Shown piece after piece: positions 1 to 8,756 of a stretch of 64,000 nucleotides of DNA. The notes under the pieces were generated by a model that saw only the letters and a program-made list of their open reading frames with translations, made no database searches and was not told where the DNA came from. Source of the DNA: Methanofollis formosanus (GTDB lineage: Archaea; Halobacteriota; Methanomicrobia; Methanomicrobiales; Methanofollaceae); contig NZ_CP037968.1 in the NCBI RefSeq assembly GCF_019633745.1, forward strand, positions 248,001 to 312,000. Reading direction: 5' to 3'. A program made the position numbers and the translations under genes. Positions within the stretch are counted from its first letter, which is position 1. Each line of letters starts with the position of its first letter.

Positions 1-800
1 TCATAACACTCTATGGCGTCTTCACAGCGTCCAAGTTCATTGAGGGCGAATCCCTTGCATAGCAATGCTCCAGGGATGTTCGGATCAATTGCAAGCGCCT
101 GATCGCAACACTCTATGGCGTCTTCATACCGTCCGAGTTCAGTGAGGGCAAATCCTTTGCCGAGCAATGCCTCAAGATTGTTTGGGTCGATTGCAAGCGC
201 CCGGTCATAGCACTCTATGGCGTCCTCATACCGACCGAGTTCATTGAAGAGAGATCCTTTCCTGAGCCATGACTGATGATCGTATGGATCAATCGCAATC
301 ACCTGATCATAACACCTTACAGCGTCTTCATACCGTCCAAGTTCATTGAGGGCGAATCCTTTGCTGAACCATACCCCGGGGTTGTTCGGATCGATTGCAA
401 TCGCTCGATCATAACACTCTATGGCGACTTCATACCGTCCAAGCTCATTAAAGGCAAGTCCTCTGACATGCCATGTCTCAGGGTTGTTTGGATCGATTGC
501 AAGTGCCTGATCGCAGCACTCAATGGCATCCTCAAACCTGCCGAGTATCATGAGGGCAAGTCTTTTGCCATTCCATGCTCTGGAGTAGCCTGGGTCGATG
601 GCAATAGCCTGGTCATCACACTCTATGGCGTCCTCGAACCTGTTGAGTTTCATGAGGACGGCTCCTTTGCCATCCCATGCTGCTGGATTGTTTGGATCGA
701 TTGCAATCGCCCGATCATAGCACCCTATGGCATCTTCATACTGTTCTTCATGAAAGAACGTGTTTCCTTCATGGCACCATTCATCTGCACTCTTCTCCAT
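1..800 (-). CDS. TPR-repeat protein, 3' part outside the window
   Basis: Reading the minus strand from an ATG at 800 (preceded by a GGTGGAGGA-type ribosome site) gives a protein made almost wholly of 34-residue tetratricopeptide repeats of the form ALAIDPNxPxAWxxKGxALxELGRYEDAIECYD. About eight repeats are visible before the frame runs off the left edge, so the stop codon is not in the window. TPR arrays are protein-protein interaction scaffolds; no catalytic domain is seen. Neighbouring repeats are very alike even at the DNA level (102-bp period), which suggests recent internal duplication. There is no signal peptide, so a cytoplasmic location is likely. Partners cannot be named from this fragment. 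Confidence 0.9.
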   Translation of the reverse strand, partial: MEKSADEWCHEGNTFFHEEQYEDAIGCYDRAIAIDPNNPAAWDGKGAVLMKLNRFEDAIECDDQAIAIDPGYSRAWNGKRLALMILGRFEDAIECCDQALAIDPNNPETWHVRGLAFNELGRYEVAIECYDRAIAIDPNNPGVWFSKGFALNELGRYEDAVRCYDQVIAIDPYDHQSWLRKGSLFNELGRYEDAIECYDRALAIDPNNLEALLGKGFALTELGRYEDAIECCDQALAIDPNIPGALLCKGFALNELGRCEDAIECY

Positions 801-1042
801 TCCTCTCAAATCCTCCACCAATACGAATATATGTGGAAATTTGATGATTGCACATATCTGTCGGTCGATATTATTCGATTCATTCTTTCTTCCCGCCATT
901 TCACCCCAAAAACGCGCCGATTTCCGCCCATCTCTCCCGCCCTTTCCTCGCCCGCACCGGCACCATCCCTCATGCGAAGTCCGACACCCCCTCTACCTCC
1001 CGTTCTGACGCCGATATACCCGCAGTTTCCACGCTCAACCCG

Positions 1043-1600
1043 TCAAAATATCCCCAGAATAACAATTTCCCAAATGCGGCCCATCCTGCCTGGATCAGCA
1101 GAGCGGAAATCGAAAAAAAAGGTCAGATCGGAGAGATCCGGGGCGAGGTGTGATCCCGTCCCCATATTCCACACCTGCTGCACCACCCGGGCAAACTCCC
1201 GGTGGTCCAGGACGCCCGGCAACGTCTCTTGCAGCCGTCCCCCTCTTTTTTCATCGGTTTTCAGCAGGTTGCGGATGATGGCGTCACTCAACGGACGATG
1301 AGGAGAGGGCTGATCACGATTCGCACCCCGAAACGGGGACATCGCCGGATCGTTTCCACCATTCCGGGGATCGCACCCACACCCACACCCGGACACCGGG
1401 GAACCGGTGCCACCGGGTGCGTGTGCGTTTTGCTGTACTTCAGTACTAAGAGAGAGACGCGTCTCTCTATCTGTACTCGTACTGGCAGATCCAGAACCGT
1501 TCCCGGCCGCTTGATCTTCGCAGACGTCGCTGTAATCCTGCGGCAAACCTGCTGGAATGATGCAAGAGCCGGCGGGGCCGGGACCATCCGACCACCGCAT
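1043..1600 (-). CDS. hypothetical protein (uncertain)
   Basis: An open frame of 185 residues runs from ATG 1600 to a TGA at 1043. The first half is low complexity (Gly/Ser/Thr-rich, with CGCGC) and contains an 18-bp DNA palindrome. The second half (about residues 90-185) has ordinary amino-acid composition, with a segment like DHREFARVVQQVWNMG. I recognise no family. It would be transcribed divergently from the bicupin lipoprotein at 1641. If it is not a real gene, 801-1640 is simply a long non-coding stretch; nothing else was seen in 801-1042. Confidence 0.35.
   Translation of the reverse strand: MRWSDGPGPAGSCIIPAGLPQDYSDVCEDQAAGNGSGSASTSTDRETRLSLSTEVQQNAHAPGGTGSPVSGCGCGCDPRNGGNDPAMSPFRGANRDQPSPHRPLSDAIIRNLLKTDEKRGGRLQETLPGVLDHREFARVVQQVWNMGTGSHLAPDLSDLTFFFDFRSADPGRMGRIWEIVILGIF
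1451..1468. repeat. 18-bp perfect palindrome
   Basis: AGAGAGACGCGTCTCTCT is a perfect palindrome. It is flanked at similar distances by AGTAC (1442) and GTACT (about 1472), giving a roughly 36-bp two-fold symmetric site. It could be a protein-binding site or a hairpin. It lies about 170 bp upstream of the bicupin lipoprotein and inside the doubtful reverse ORF. Confidence 0.6.
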
Positions 1601-1640
1601 CGGATCAGATTTATCAATTCACGCTAACTTTATGCCCATC

Positions 1641-2504
1641 ATGCACAGGACGATCGCGCTCATCCTCATCTCCATCCTCCTCTCTGCCGGATGCCTCTCA
1701 CCAGAACCTCCGCAGGCAGAGGAAGGCGTCATCCCGGTCACGCCAGACGAACCGTTCTCCCTCTTCGGGGGTCAGGGCACCTACACCGGGCTCATCGGCG
1801 AGGAGACCCCGGATATCCCGGCAAACTACAGCATCGGAATGGTCACCATCCCGCCGGGCAACGCCACGCCCCCGCACCGGCTGGTCGGGACCACCGAGTT
1901 CGTCTATCTCATCGAGGGCGAGGCCGAGATCCAGTGCGACAACCAGACGGTGACCGCTCGCGCAGGGGAGGTCGTGCTCCTCCCCGCAGGGGTGCTCCAG
2001 TCGATCGCCTCGGTCGGGGCGACCGACCTCAGGTACGTCGACGTGATCCAGCCGCCCTTCGCGGCGGAAAATGAGATCTCGGGCGACGACCTGACGGCTC
2101 TCGCGGGGACGACCGACGGCGTGCCGGTCGTCATCCCCGACCCCAGGGGCGGGATCGAGTGGGATCTCGGGTCTGAGATGATGATCTACACCCTCGCAAA
2201 CCCGGTGCTGATGGAGGAGATGAACCTCCCGATCGAGTACAGTGTGGCGTACGTCGAATTCCTCCCGGGCGGGTCGATCGGATACAACCGGCTCAACGGA
2301 TCGTCCGAACTGGTCTATGTGCTCGACGGCGAGGTCGAGGTCTTCACCCCGGACGCCGGATCGGTGCGAGTCCCTGCCGGGAGTGCGGCCTATGTCCCGC
2401 CCGACCGCGTGAAAGGCTACCGGAACGTCGCGGCGACGAACTCGACGATGCTCAGTTTCGTCGACCCGGCCTGGACGCCCGAACGGACCGAGATGCTGGA
2501 GTGA
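1641..2504 (+). CDS. secreted bicupin lipoprotein
   Basis: The 287-residue product begins with a lipoprotein signal (hydrophobic stretch ending LLSAGCLS, lipobox Cys about residue 18) and should be anchored outside the membrane. Two cupin beta-barrels follow. The first carries PPHRLVGTTEFVYLIEGEAEI and the second GYNRLNGSSELVYVLDGEVEV; each ends with a RAGEVVLLPAG / VPAGSAAYVPP-type second motif. Cupin metal-binding His residues are sparse (only PPHR), so a metal-dependent enzyme is doubtful and a sensing or binding role is possible. Start: ATG 1641 is preferred over ATG 1632 because a decayed paralogue at 17315 keeps only this ATG. Both share the promoter string GATCAGATTTAT (TATA region about 1604-1615). 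Confidence 0.85.
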   Translation: MHRTIALILISILLSAGCLSPEPPQAEEGVIPVTPDEPFSLFGGQGTYTGLIGEETPDIPANYSIGMVTIPPGNATPPHRLVGTTEFVYLIEGEAEIQCDNQTVTARAGEVVLLPAGVLQSIASVGATDLRYVDVIQPPFAAENEISGDDLTALAGTTDGVPVVIPDPRGGIEWDLGSEMMIYTLANPVLMEEMNLPIEYSVAYVEFLPGGSIGYNRLNGSSELVYVLDGEVEVFTPDAGSVRVPAGSAAYVPPDRVKGYRNVAATNSTMLSFVDPAWTPERTEMLE

Positions 2505-2527
2505 CCGGCCTCTCCATTATTTTTCGA

Positions 2528-2871
2528 GCATATCCCAGAAGTATCCGGGGCTCGATCAATCCCGAGATCGAGACTCTTCTCAGTCATTATTCCTCTACCT
2601 TCCTCGCTTCAATCACAATCCCGGGGATTCCTGGAGCGCTGCCTCCGGCGTGATGATCCGATGTGCCGCCCACAAAGAGAAGAAAGCGTGTTTCCTTGCT
2701 CTCTCTCGCCGGGGGGCCGTGCCCCCCGGAACCCCCCACGACGAAGATAGGGGTGGGGCGGCAGCACGCTCTTGAACGGCGCCGTGCCTCAGAAACGTCT
2801 TCAGGTCACCTATCAAGGCCAGGGGGAGTTCTAGGACGACCTCTGAGTGAACGGCCGCACCGGCCGTTTTT
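2528..2871 (+). repeat. composite intergenic element, copy 1
   Basis: This fills the gap after the bicupin gene. A degenerate module B (about 2595-2645) is followed by module A (2664-2762). Module A has outer arms GCCGCCC...GGGGCGGC and an inner perfect hairpin: CCGGGGGGC at 2709-2717, loop CGT, GCCCCCCGG at 2721-2729, then ACGAAGATAGGG. The flank starting CATATCCCAGAAGTATCC and the trailing part to 2871 align along their length with 8066-8431, so the two loci are diverged copies about 340-365 bp long. Orientation matches the upstream gene. Confidence 0.85.
2850..2871 (+). terminator. hairpin plus T-run closing element copy 1
   Basis: AACGGCCG, loop CAC, CGGCCGTT and then a run of Ts give an 8-bp GC-rich stem followed by a T-tract in the plus direction. 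It would end plus-strand transcripts from the bicupin gene after a long 3' UTR. It also sits near the 3' end of the convergent Cache gene, but lacks a T-run in that direction. Confidence 0.6.
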
Positions 2872-2920
2872 CTCCTGAGAGAGATCGTGAAAAAAAGTGA
2901 TCTTTTGGTCGGGCACGCCC

Positions 2921-3757
2921 TCAGACGAGGGGGCGGATGACGACCAGGCGCCACTCCGTACCGTGCAGACCGACCGTCGTCCAGTACATCTCCTTATCGA
3001 CGACCTCTCCAAAGCCGGTGTCATAGAAGGAGTAGGTCGCATGCCCGGACCAGTTCCCGGAAAATGATCGTGCAGTCTCGAGGATCTCCGGGAAGTCCGC
3101 ATACAGGGATTCGTTGAGCGTCTCCTTCCCGATCTCTTCGGGGTCCGCATCGTAGAGCACCAGACCGCCTGCCTGGGCGGCCATCACGGTATAGGGCGTC
3201 CCGGTGATGGCAGACTCTGCGTGCTCGCCGACGAGACGGTCGGGCAGGAAGGAGACGCTCACCATGCCGATCATCTCTTCATCCGGCGAGAAGACGGGGC
3301 ACTCGATCGTCGCCGCGTACCCGCCCTCTGCAAGGGGGAAGAGGTCTGACATCACCGGCACCTTCCGCTCGAAGACCCGCTGCACAACCGCCTGCTCGCC
3401 CAGGTTGCTCCCGACAAGCCCGAGGGCGGCGGGCCTGGCGGCAGTGACCGTGCCGTTGCGCGCGACCACGATCGCCGTGGAGACGGACGGATCGGCCGCC
3501 AGCGCACCGTCGAGGAGCGCCTCAGCCTCTGGCCCCGAAAGCCCGGTGCTCCCAAGACCCGCGGCCGTCTCCGCCGCCGCCCGGTCGATCGCCGTCAGGC
3601 TTCCGGTGACCGTCCCCTGCATCTCGCCGAGGAGGGAGAGCATCTCCACGCGGGCGGCGTCATCAGAGGCACCGTCCTCTGTGGGGGTCATACAGCCGGC
3701 ACAGAGCAGGGAGGCCGCCACCAGGACGAGAGCGATCGTCCATACGTGTGATTTCAT
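2921..3757 (-). CDS. Cache-domain lipoprotein
   Basis: A 278-residue secreted lipoprotein: signal peptide with lipobox LLCAGC (Cys about residue 22), then a region like the extracellular Cache/PAS-like ligand-binding domains of receptors. It has a helical start (residues 30-65) followed by alternating strands with SVSTAIVVARNGTVTAARP, VMSDLFPLAEGGYAATIECPVF and MVSVSFLPDRLV. No transmembrane helix or signalling output domain follows, so it is a free-standing sensor or binding protein tethered to the membrane. It is convergent with the bicupin gene and divergent from the C69 peptidase (154-bp gap holding both promoters). The ligand is unknown. Confidence 0.8.
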   Translation of the reverse strand: MKSHVWTIALVLVAASLLCAGCMTPTEDGASDDAARVEMLSLLGEMQGTVTGSLTAIDRAAAETAAGLGSTGLSGPEAEALLDGALAADPSVSTAIVVARNGTVTAARPAALGLVGSNLGEQAVVQRVFERKVPVMSDLFPLAEGGYAATIECPVFSPDEEMIGMVSVSFLPDRLVGEHAESAITGTPYTVMAAQAGGLVLYDADPEEIGKETLNESLYADFPEILETARSFSGNWSGHATYSFYDTGFGEVVDKEMYWTTVGLHGTEWRLVVIRPLV

Positions 3758-3911
3758 ACATCACCTGTCGACAGGGGAGGAAAAGAAATCGACGCACGGA
3801 GAAAATGGGGAAACACCGAGAGGAGAACATCTCCGATTCGGTCCATGGGGATCGGAAGTGGTGAAACACACAATGACGATACTTTTATTTCTCAGATCTC
3901 CACTTTTCCGT

Positions 3912-5699
3912 ATGAGACGTACGGGAATCTTTCTGGTCCTGCTGATTCTTCTTGCGTGTGCGCCCGTCTCGGCGTGCACCATCTTTGCGGTCACGCCGGG
4001 CGCCTCAGAGAACGGCACGATGTATGTCGGCCACACCAACGACGGCGTCGGGCCCGACTGGAGAAACATCGACGACATCACCCTGACCTATGTCCCGGCG
4101 GCAGACCATGCCCCGGGAGCGACGAGGGCGATCTACTTCGATCCGAACAGCGGTTCTGACGCCGCAGGCAAAAAAGCAGGGAACGCCACCGGGCTCGTCC
4201 TCGGCTCCATCGAACAGGTGCCGCACACCTACGCCTACTACACCGCCTCCTACGCCATGATGAACGAGCACCAACTGCTCAGCGCCGAGTGCACCGATTA
4301 TGCGAAGGTCCAGCTCGACGCCGAGGAGGGGAAGCGGATCTTCTACTCGTCCGAACTCTCGAACGTGGCGCTCGAACGCTGCACCACCGCACGGGACGCG
4401 GTCGAACTGGTCGGCAGCCTCATCGACACCTACGGCTATTACGGGACCGGCGAGACGCTCATCTTCGCCGACCCGAAGGAGGCGTGGGTCATCGAGATGT
4501 GCTCCAGTCCGGCGGGCACCGGCGGGCTCTGGGTCGCCGAGAAGATCCCGGACGGCGAGGTTTTCGTGGCCGGGAACGAGTTCAGGATCCGCACCTTCGC
4601 GGAGGGCGACCCGGACATGCTGTACACCCCCGACCTTTTCGCCATCGCCGAGGAGTACGGGCTCCGGTCGTCCTCTGAAGGCGACTTCGACTGGCTGGAG
4701 GCGACGAGTTACGGCGAATACTCCCATCCCTATTATTCGTTGATGAGGGTCTGGCGCATCCAGGACCGGCTTGCGCCCTCGCTGAACCTGAGCCCCTATG
4801 TCGAGGACTCGTACACGAAGGCCCTGCCCTTTACGGTCGTGCCCGACACGCCCGTCAACCGCACGACCGCCCTCTCGCTCTTCCGCGACCACTATGAGGG
4901 CACCGACTTCGACCTGACGGCGGGCGTCGCCGCCGGACCGTTCGGGAACCCGTACCGCTATCTCGGGCCCGCCGACGCCCACACCGATTTCCAGAACGAG
5001 TCCTCTATCGAGGTGCGGGCCGGGGCGAACCCGCGGCCGGTATCGGCGGTCTTTTGCAGTTACAGTTATGTCGCCGAGGCGCGGTCCAGCCTCCCCGACC
5101 CTGTCGGGGGCGTCCTCTGGTTCGGTCCGGCCGTGACCTACGAGACGGTGTACGCACCGATGTACGCCGGATCGGAGAATGTCTCAACCGCCTATACGAC
5201 CGGGACGCGGACAGAGTACGACCCCGACGCCGCCTACTGGACCTTCGACTTCGTGACCAACTGGGCGATGCTCAGGTACGACGCGATGATCGAGGACATC
5301 CGGGCAGAACAGGCCGCACTCGAAGCTGACTCGATCCGGCAGGTCGGGGAGACCGACGCACGGGCGGCCGCGATGATCGCCGCGGGCGACGAGGCCGGTG
5401 CCCGCCGTCTCCTCACCGACTTCACGGTGCAGCGGGGCGACGAGATCATCGACGAGTGGCAGGATCTCTCGGCGATGCTGGTCGTGAAGTACTCGAACGG
5501 ACTCATCACCGACCCGGCGACCGAGGACGTCGACGAACCCGGGTATCCGGCATGGTGGTACCAGGAGGCCGACTACCAGTACGGCCCGAGGGTCTACGAC
5601 CTCGAGCGCCTCCGCGCCACGCCGGGCCTGAACTACACCGGCGAGAATGTCTGGGTCCCCAGAAACGCGTCGATCGATCAGATCCTGGAGAGGATCTGA
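3912..5699 (+). CDS. C69-family (U34) secreted peptidase
   Basis: The 595-residue product has a short signal peptide ending VSA, directly before Cys22-Thr-Ile-Phe. Cleavage there would expose an N-terminal Cys, the nucleophile of C69/U34 dipeptidase-type Ntn hydrolases. Family-like segments follow: GTMYVGHTNDG, YASYAMMNEHQLLSAECTD-like text, YGYYGTGETLIFADPKEAWVIEM and FVAGNEFRI. It is longer than typical bacterial PepD enzymes (about 470 aa), the excess being C-terminal. Start: ATG 3912 leaves the TATA-like ACTTTTATT (3880s) about 25 nt upstream, fitting a leaderless mRNA; the upstream ATG at 3873 would put the TATA inside the gene. It probably acts outside the cell with the M3 peptidase downstream. 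Confidence 0.88.
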   Translation: MRRTGIFLVLLILLACAPVSACTIFAVTPGASENGTMYVGHTNDGVGPDWRNIDDITLTYVPAADHAPGATRAIYFDPNSGSDAAGKKAGNATGLVLGSIEQVPHTYAYYTASYAMMNEHQLLSAECTDYAKVQLDAEEGKRIFYSSELSNVALERCTTARDAVELVGSLIDTYGYYGTGETLIFADPKEAWVIEMCSSPAGTGGLWVAEKIPDGEVFVAGNEFRIRTFAEGDPDMLYTPDLFAIAEEYGLRSSSEGDFDWLEATSYGEYSHPYYSLMRVWRIQDRLAPSLNLSPYVEDSYTKALPFTVVPDTPVNRTTALSLFRDHYEGTDFDLTAGVAAGPFGNPYRYLGPADAHTDFQNESSIEVRAGANPRPVSAVFCSYSYVAEARSSLPDPVGGVLWFGPAVTYETVYAPMYAGSENVSTAYTTGTRTEYDPDAAYWTFDFVTNWAMLRYDAMIEDIRAEQAALEADSIRQVGETDARAAAMIAAGDEAGARRLLTDFTVQRGDEIIDEWQDLSAMLVVKYSNGLITDPATEDVDEPGYPAWWYQEADYQYGPRVYDLERLRATPGLNYTGENVWVPRNASIDQILERI

Positions 5700-5765
5700 T
5701 CCTTTTTTTGCCCTCTCGGGCTTGCGCCTTTATCTTCCGTCAGAGCGACGTACAACCTGATTTCC

Positions 5766-7850
5766 ATGCATACCCGCGTCCCCCCTATCCGTCTTCACCG
5801 TCTATCGTGGCTCATCCTCCTGACCGCCTTCCTCCTCACGACCGCAGGATGTCTTGAGAATGCACGGCAAGAAGAGCCCGCAAACGGTGTCGACCCCATC
5901 CGGAGCCACTACTCCCCCGGCGAGATCACGCAACTGAACGAGGCCGCAGAGGAGAAGGCAAACGCTTCGCTCGACGCCATTGCCGCGATCCCTCCTGAAG
6001 ATCGCACCTTCGAGAACACGGTCCTCGCATTCGACCGGACACTCGCAGACTATTCAGACGCCGTCGGCCCCCTCATGCTGATGGGCTCGGTGTACCCCGA
6101 CAAAAGAATCGCCGCAGAGGGCATGGCCTGTGAAGAATCTGCATCGGTCTTCCTTACCGGTGTCTACACCCGGCGCGATCTCTACGACGCTCTCCATGAC
6201 CGGATCCCGCGCACTCCCGAGGAGTCCCGGCTCTACGACGTGACCATGAGGGAGTTTGAGAAGAACGGGCTGAAGCTCCCTGAAGATCGCCTCGTGAAGG
6301 TTCGGGAGATGAGGACTGAGTTGAGCGGACTCGAGACGAGGTACTCGGCCAACCTGAACAACGACAACACCACGATCGAGTGCACCGCCGACGAACTTGC
6401 CGGCGTGCCGTCGTCGTCGATGGCGGCGTTCTCGCAGACGCCGGAGGGGGCCTATCTCGTCACCGCGAAGCGCCCCGACTATGTCGCGGTGATGACCTAT
6501 GCCGACGATGCCGGGACACGCAAGCGGATGTACGAGGCATACCACAACCGGCAGGCGGAGGCGAACACCCCCCTGCTCGAAGAGGCGATCGTGCTCCGCC
6601 AGCAGATTGCACGGGAACTGGGGTACGCCACATGGGCCGACTACCGGATCGAGGGCAGGATGGCAGGGAACACGAGCAATGTGATGGCATTTCTCACCTC
6701 CATGCAGGCACCCCTGAAGGAAAAATACACCGCCGAGATGGCGGGCCTTCTCGCGATCAAGACGCGTATGGACCCGGCGGCGACGACGGTCGAGCCCTGG
6801 GATGTCGCGTACCTCCAGGATATCCAGAAGCAGGAGGAGTATGCCTATGACGAGGAGGAGGTCAGGGAATACTTCCCGCTCGACACCGTCCTTCAGGGCC
6901 TTTTCGACACCTACGGGACGCTCTTCGGCGTCGAGTTCTCCGAGGTCGAGGACGCTGCTGTCTGGGATCCAGATGTCAGGCTTTATGCGGTGAAAGACCA
7001 GACCGGCGATGATCTGATCGGCTACCTGTATCTTGATCTCTATCCGCGTGAGGGGAAGTTCGGGCACTTCTGTGCGACGCCGGTGATCGGCGGGAGGATG
7101 AAGGACGGGACGTACTCGACGCCGGTCGTTGCGATCATAGGTAATTTCCGCACGCCCGAAGGGGAGAAGCCGTCGCTTCTGACCATGTACGAGATCGAGA
7201 CGCTCTTCCACGAGACCGGGCATGCGATGCACTATCTCCTGACGACCGCACCGTATGGCTCTCTGTCAGGGTTCAATGTGGAGTGGGATTTTGTCGAGAC
7301 GCCTTCCCAGACGCTTGAGGAGTGGGCCTGGGATCCCGAGGTCCTGGAATCGATCTCAGGCCATTATACCAACTCGTCCGAAAAAATTCCGCCTGAACTT
7401 CGTGACCGCGTCATTGCGGCCAGGGATGTCGGGGCAGGGAATCTCTATACCGGTCGTCTGCTTGTCAATTCTCTGGAGGATATGCGGTTCCACACCGCGA
7501 CCGCACCGGTCAACGTGACCGAGGTCTGGTCTCAGACCTATGAGGATGTAACGGGTACGCGGCCTCTTGCCGGTACCCATCAGCCCGCGTCGTTCGGCCA
7601 TCTCATGGGCGGGTACGATGCCGGGTATTATGGGTATCTCTGGTCGAAGGTCTATGCCCTCGATATCGTCGACGAGTTCAAGGAGGGCGGGATGACCAAC
7701 CGGACCACCGGGATGAAGTTCAGGGACGAGATCCTTTCACGGGGCAATATGGAAGACGGCACCGTGCTTCTGGAGAATTTCCTGGGGAGAGAGCCGGGGC
7801 CTGAGGCGCTGTGCCGGCACCTCGGGATCGAGGTCGACGGGGAGGATTGA
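5766..7850 (+). CDS. M3-family oligopeptidase, lipoprotein
   Basis: A 694-residue zinc metallopeptidase of the M3 (oligoendopeptidase F/thimet) family. It contains ETLFHETGHAMHYLL with HETGH at residues 482-486 (two His zinc ligands and the catalytic Glu), and the downstream substrate-binding region GGYDAGYYGYLWSKVYALD typical of M3 enzymes. Unlike most family members, which are cytosolic, it begins with a lipoprotein signal (LLTAFLLTTAGCLE, Cys about 29), so it should degrade oligopeptides outside the membrane. It follows the secreted C69 peptidase by 66 bp in the same direction, suggesting a shared peptide-scavenging role. It ends near the domain-terminal REPGPEALCRHLGI, typical for the family. 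Confidence 0.93.
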   Translation: MHTRVPPIRLHRLSWLILLTAFLLTTAGCLENARQEEPANGVDPIRSHYSPGEITQLNEAAEEKANASLDAIAAIPPEDRTFENTVLAFDRTLADYSDAVGPLMLMGSVYPDKRIAAEGMACEESASVFLTGVYTRRDLYDALHDRIPRTPEESRLYDVTMREFEKNGLKLPEDRLVKVREMRTELSGLETRYSANLNNDNTTIECTADELAGVPSSSMAAFSQTPEGAYLVTAKRPDYVAVMTYADDAGTRKRMYEAYHNRQAEANTPLLEEAIVLRQQIARELGYATWADYRIEGRMAGNTSNVMAFLTSMQAPLKEKYTAEMAGLLAIKTRMDPAATTVEPWDVAYLQDIQKQEEYAYDEEEVREYFPLDTVLQGLFDTYGTLFGVEFSEVEDAAVWDPDVRLYAVKDQTGDDLIGYLYLDLYPREGKFGHFCATPVIGGRMKDGTYSTPVVAIIGNFRTPEGEKPSLLTMYEIETLFHETGHAMHYLLTTAPYGSLSGFNVEWDFVETPSQTLEEWAWDPEVLESISGHYTNSSEKIPPELRDRVIAARDVGAGNLYTGRLLVNSLEDMRFHTATAPVNVTEVWSQTYEDVTGTRPLAGTHQPASFGHLMGGYDAGYYGYLWSKVYALDIVDEFKEGGMTNRTTGMKFRDEILSRGNMEDGTVLLENFLGREPGPEALCRHLGIEVDGED

Positions 7851-8003
7851 TCGGCTCTGGAAAAGATCTTCCTGACGGAGGTCTTCGGCGGGGGCCTTCC
7901 TCACGTCCTCCCGCGAACAGAGAATAAGCAGGGGACAGAGGATAGCGATCAGGGATTTTACCCTGCAGATTTTCTGAGTCGATCTTCGGTAGTGCCCCAA
8001 AAT

Positions 8004-8042
8004 GTAACTGAAAATAAATTTCAGGAAATCTGACTGAGTTAC
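8004..8042. repeat. small AT-rich inverted repeats downstream of the M3 gene
   Basis: GTAACT (8004-8009) and AGTTAC (8037-8042) are inverted around an inner CTGAAA/TTTCAG hairpin (8008-8024). The composition is much more AT-rich than the surroundings. It may be a relic of an element end or a processing hairpin. Nothing gene-like was seen in 7851-8065. Confidence 0.4.
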
Positions 8043-8065
8043 GTTGAGCAGTGACCTGTATTCAT

Positions 8066-8431
8066 AGACCATATCCCAGAAGTATCCAGGTTTCGATCCA
8101 TCATCAGGATCGAGACTCTTCCTGGCCATTCCTCTTCCTCCCCCGCCTTAACCGGCATCACGGGGTTCTGGAGTCGGTACTCCCGGCGCGATTGACGGAG
8201 GAAGGCGGACCGATCCGACGTGCCGCCCACAGAGAGTAGAAAGCATGTTCCCTCACTCTCTCCTGCCGGGGGGAGACCCCCCGGACCCCCCCCACGACGA
8301 AGATAGGGGAGGGGCGGCAATAATCTCTGGAACGACACCGTGCTTTCCGATAATTCTTCCACTCGCCTGTCAGGGCAAGGCGAGTTCTGGGACGGCTTCA
8401 TAACAAAAACTCGCACAGATAGAGTTTTTTT
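8066..8431 (+). repeat. composite intergenic element, copy 2
   Basis: A diverged full-length copy of the element at 2528-2871. A degenerate module B (about 8128-8205, with a GGAGGAAGGC arm) is followed by module A (8222-8318). The inner hairpin is CCGGGGGG, loop AGA, CCCCCCGG (8266-8284), then ACGAAGATAGGGG and GGGGCGGC. It is oriented with the upstream M3 peptidase gene. Confidence 0.85.
8405..8431 (+). terminator. hairpin plus T-run closing element copy 2
   Basis: AAAAACTC (8405-8412), a 9-nt loop, GAGTTTTT (8422-8429) and further Ts. The sequence is unrelated to the terminator at 2850-2871 but sits at the same relative position in the repeat. Confidence 0.6.
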
Positions 8432-8525
8432 GGTGTCAGATATTGCCTGGAGCACTCCCCGATCTTCGGTTCTATTCTGAGCACGTCCCACAATCTTTAT
8501 GCCCTATAGTCCTCTATGGATCACT

Positions 8526-8756
8526 ATGGTCACGACGATCCAGCTTCGGCCCGAGACAAAGTCCCGTCTGGACGGCATCAAGATCCACCCCCGAGAGACC
8601 TACGACGAGACGTTGAACCGTCTTCTGGACATGGCATATGACCCTGAACCCTTGAGCGAAGATACTTTGAAAAAGATTGAGGAGGGTATCGCAGATATCC
8701 GGGCCGGTCGGGGTCGCCCCTTTGAAGGGGTTGTCCGGGAACGGGGCCTTGAATGA
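8526..8756 (+). CDS. antitoxin of a RelE-type pair
   Basis: A 76-residue protein that starts VTTIQLRPETKSRLDGIKIHPRETYDETLNRLLDMA, the pattern of short ribbon-helix-helix/VapB-like archaeal antitoxins (beta strand then two helices). The charged C-terminal half (residues 45-76) would bind and neutralise the toxin. The gene overlaps the downstream toxin by 4 bp (ATGA), as is usual for type II modules. A TATA-like CTTTATG about 30 nt before ATG 8526 supports this start and a nearly leaderless transcript. Autoregulation by the complex is expected for the family, but no clear operator palindrome was seen. Confidence 0.85.
   Translation: MVTTIQLRPETKSRLDGIKIHPRETYDETLNRLLDMAYDPEPLSEDTLKKIEEGIADIRAGRGRPFEGVVRERGLE

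Noticed and set aside
1-800. TPR DNA repeats as a CRISPR or non-coding tandem array
   Set aside because: The period is 102 bp and the minus-strand frame stays open through all units with TPR residues conserved.
2709-2729. Inner GC hairpins of the repeat read as simple intrinsic terminators
   Set aside because: No T-run follows them, they occur in pairs within nested palindromes, and the T-tract hairpins lie further downstream.
2613-2954. Short open frames inside composite element copy 1
   Set aside because: They are not conserved in the diverged copy at 8066-8431, where the frames are broken differently, while the hairpins are conserved.
8066-8431. Repeat copies as insertion sequences
   Set aside because: No transposase frame, no consistent terminal duplication, and orientation is tied to the upstream gene.
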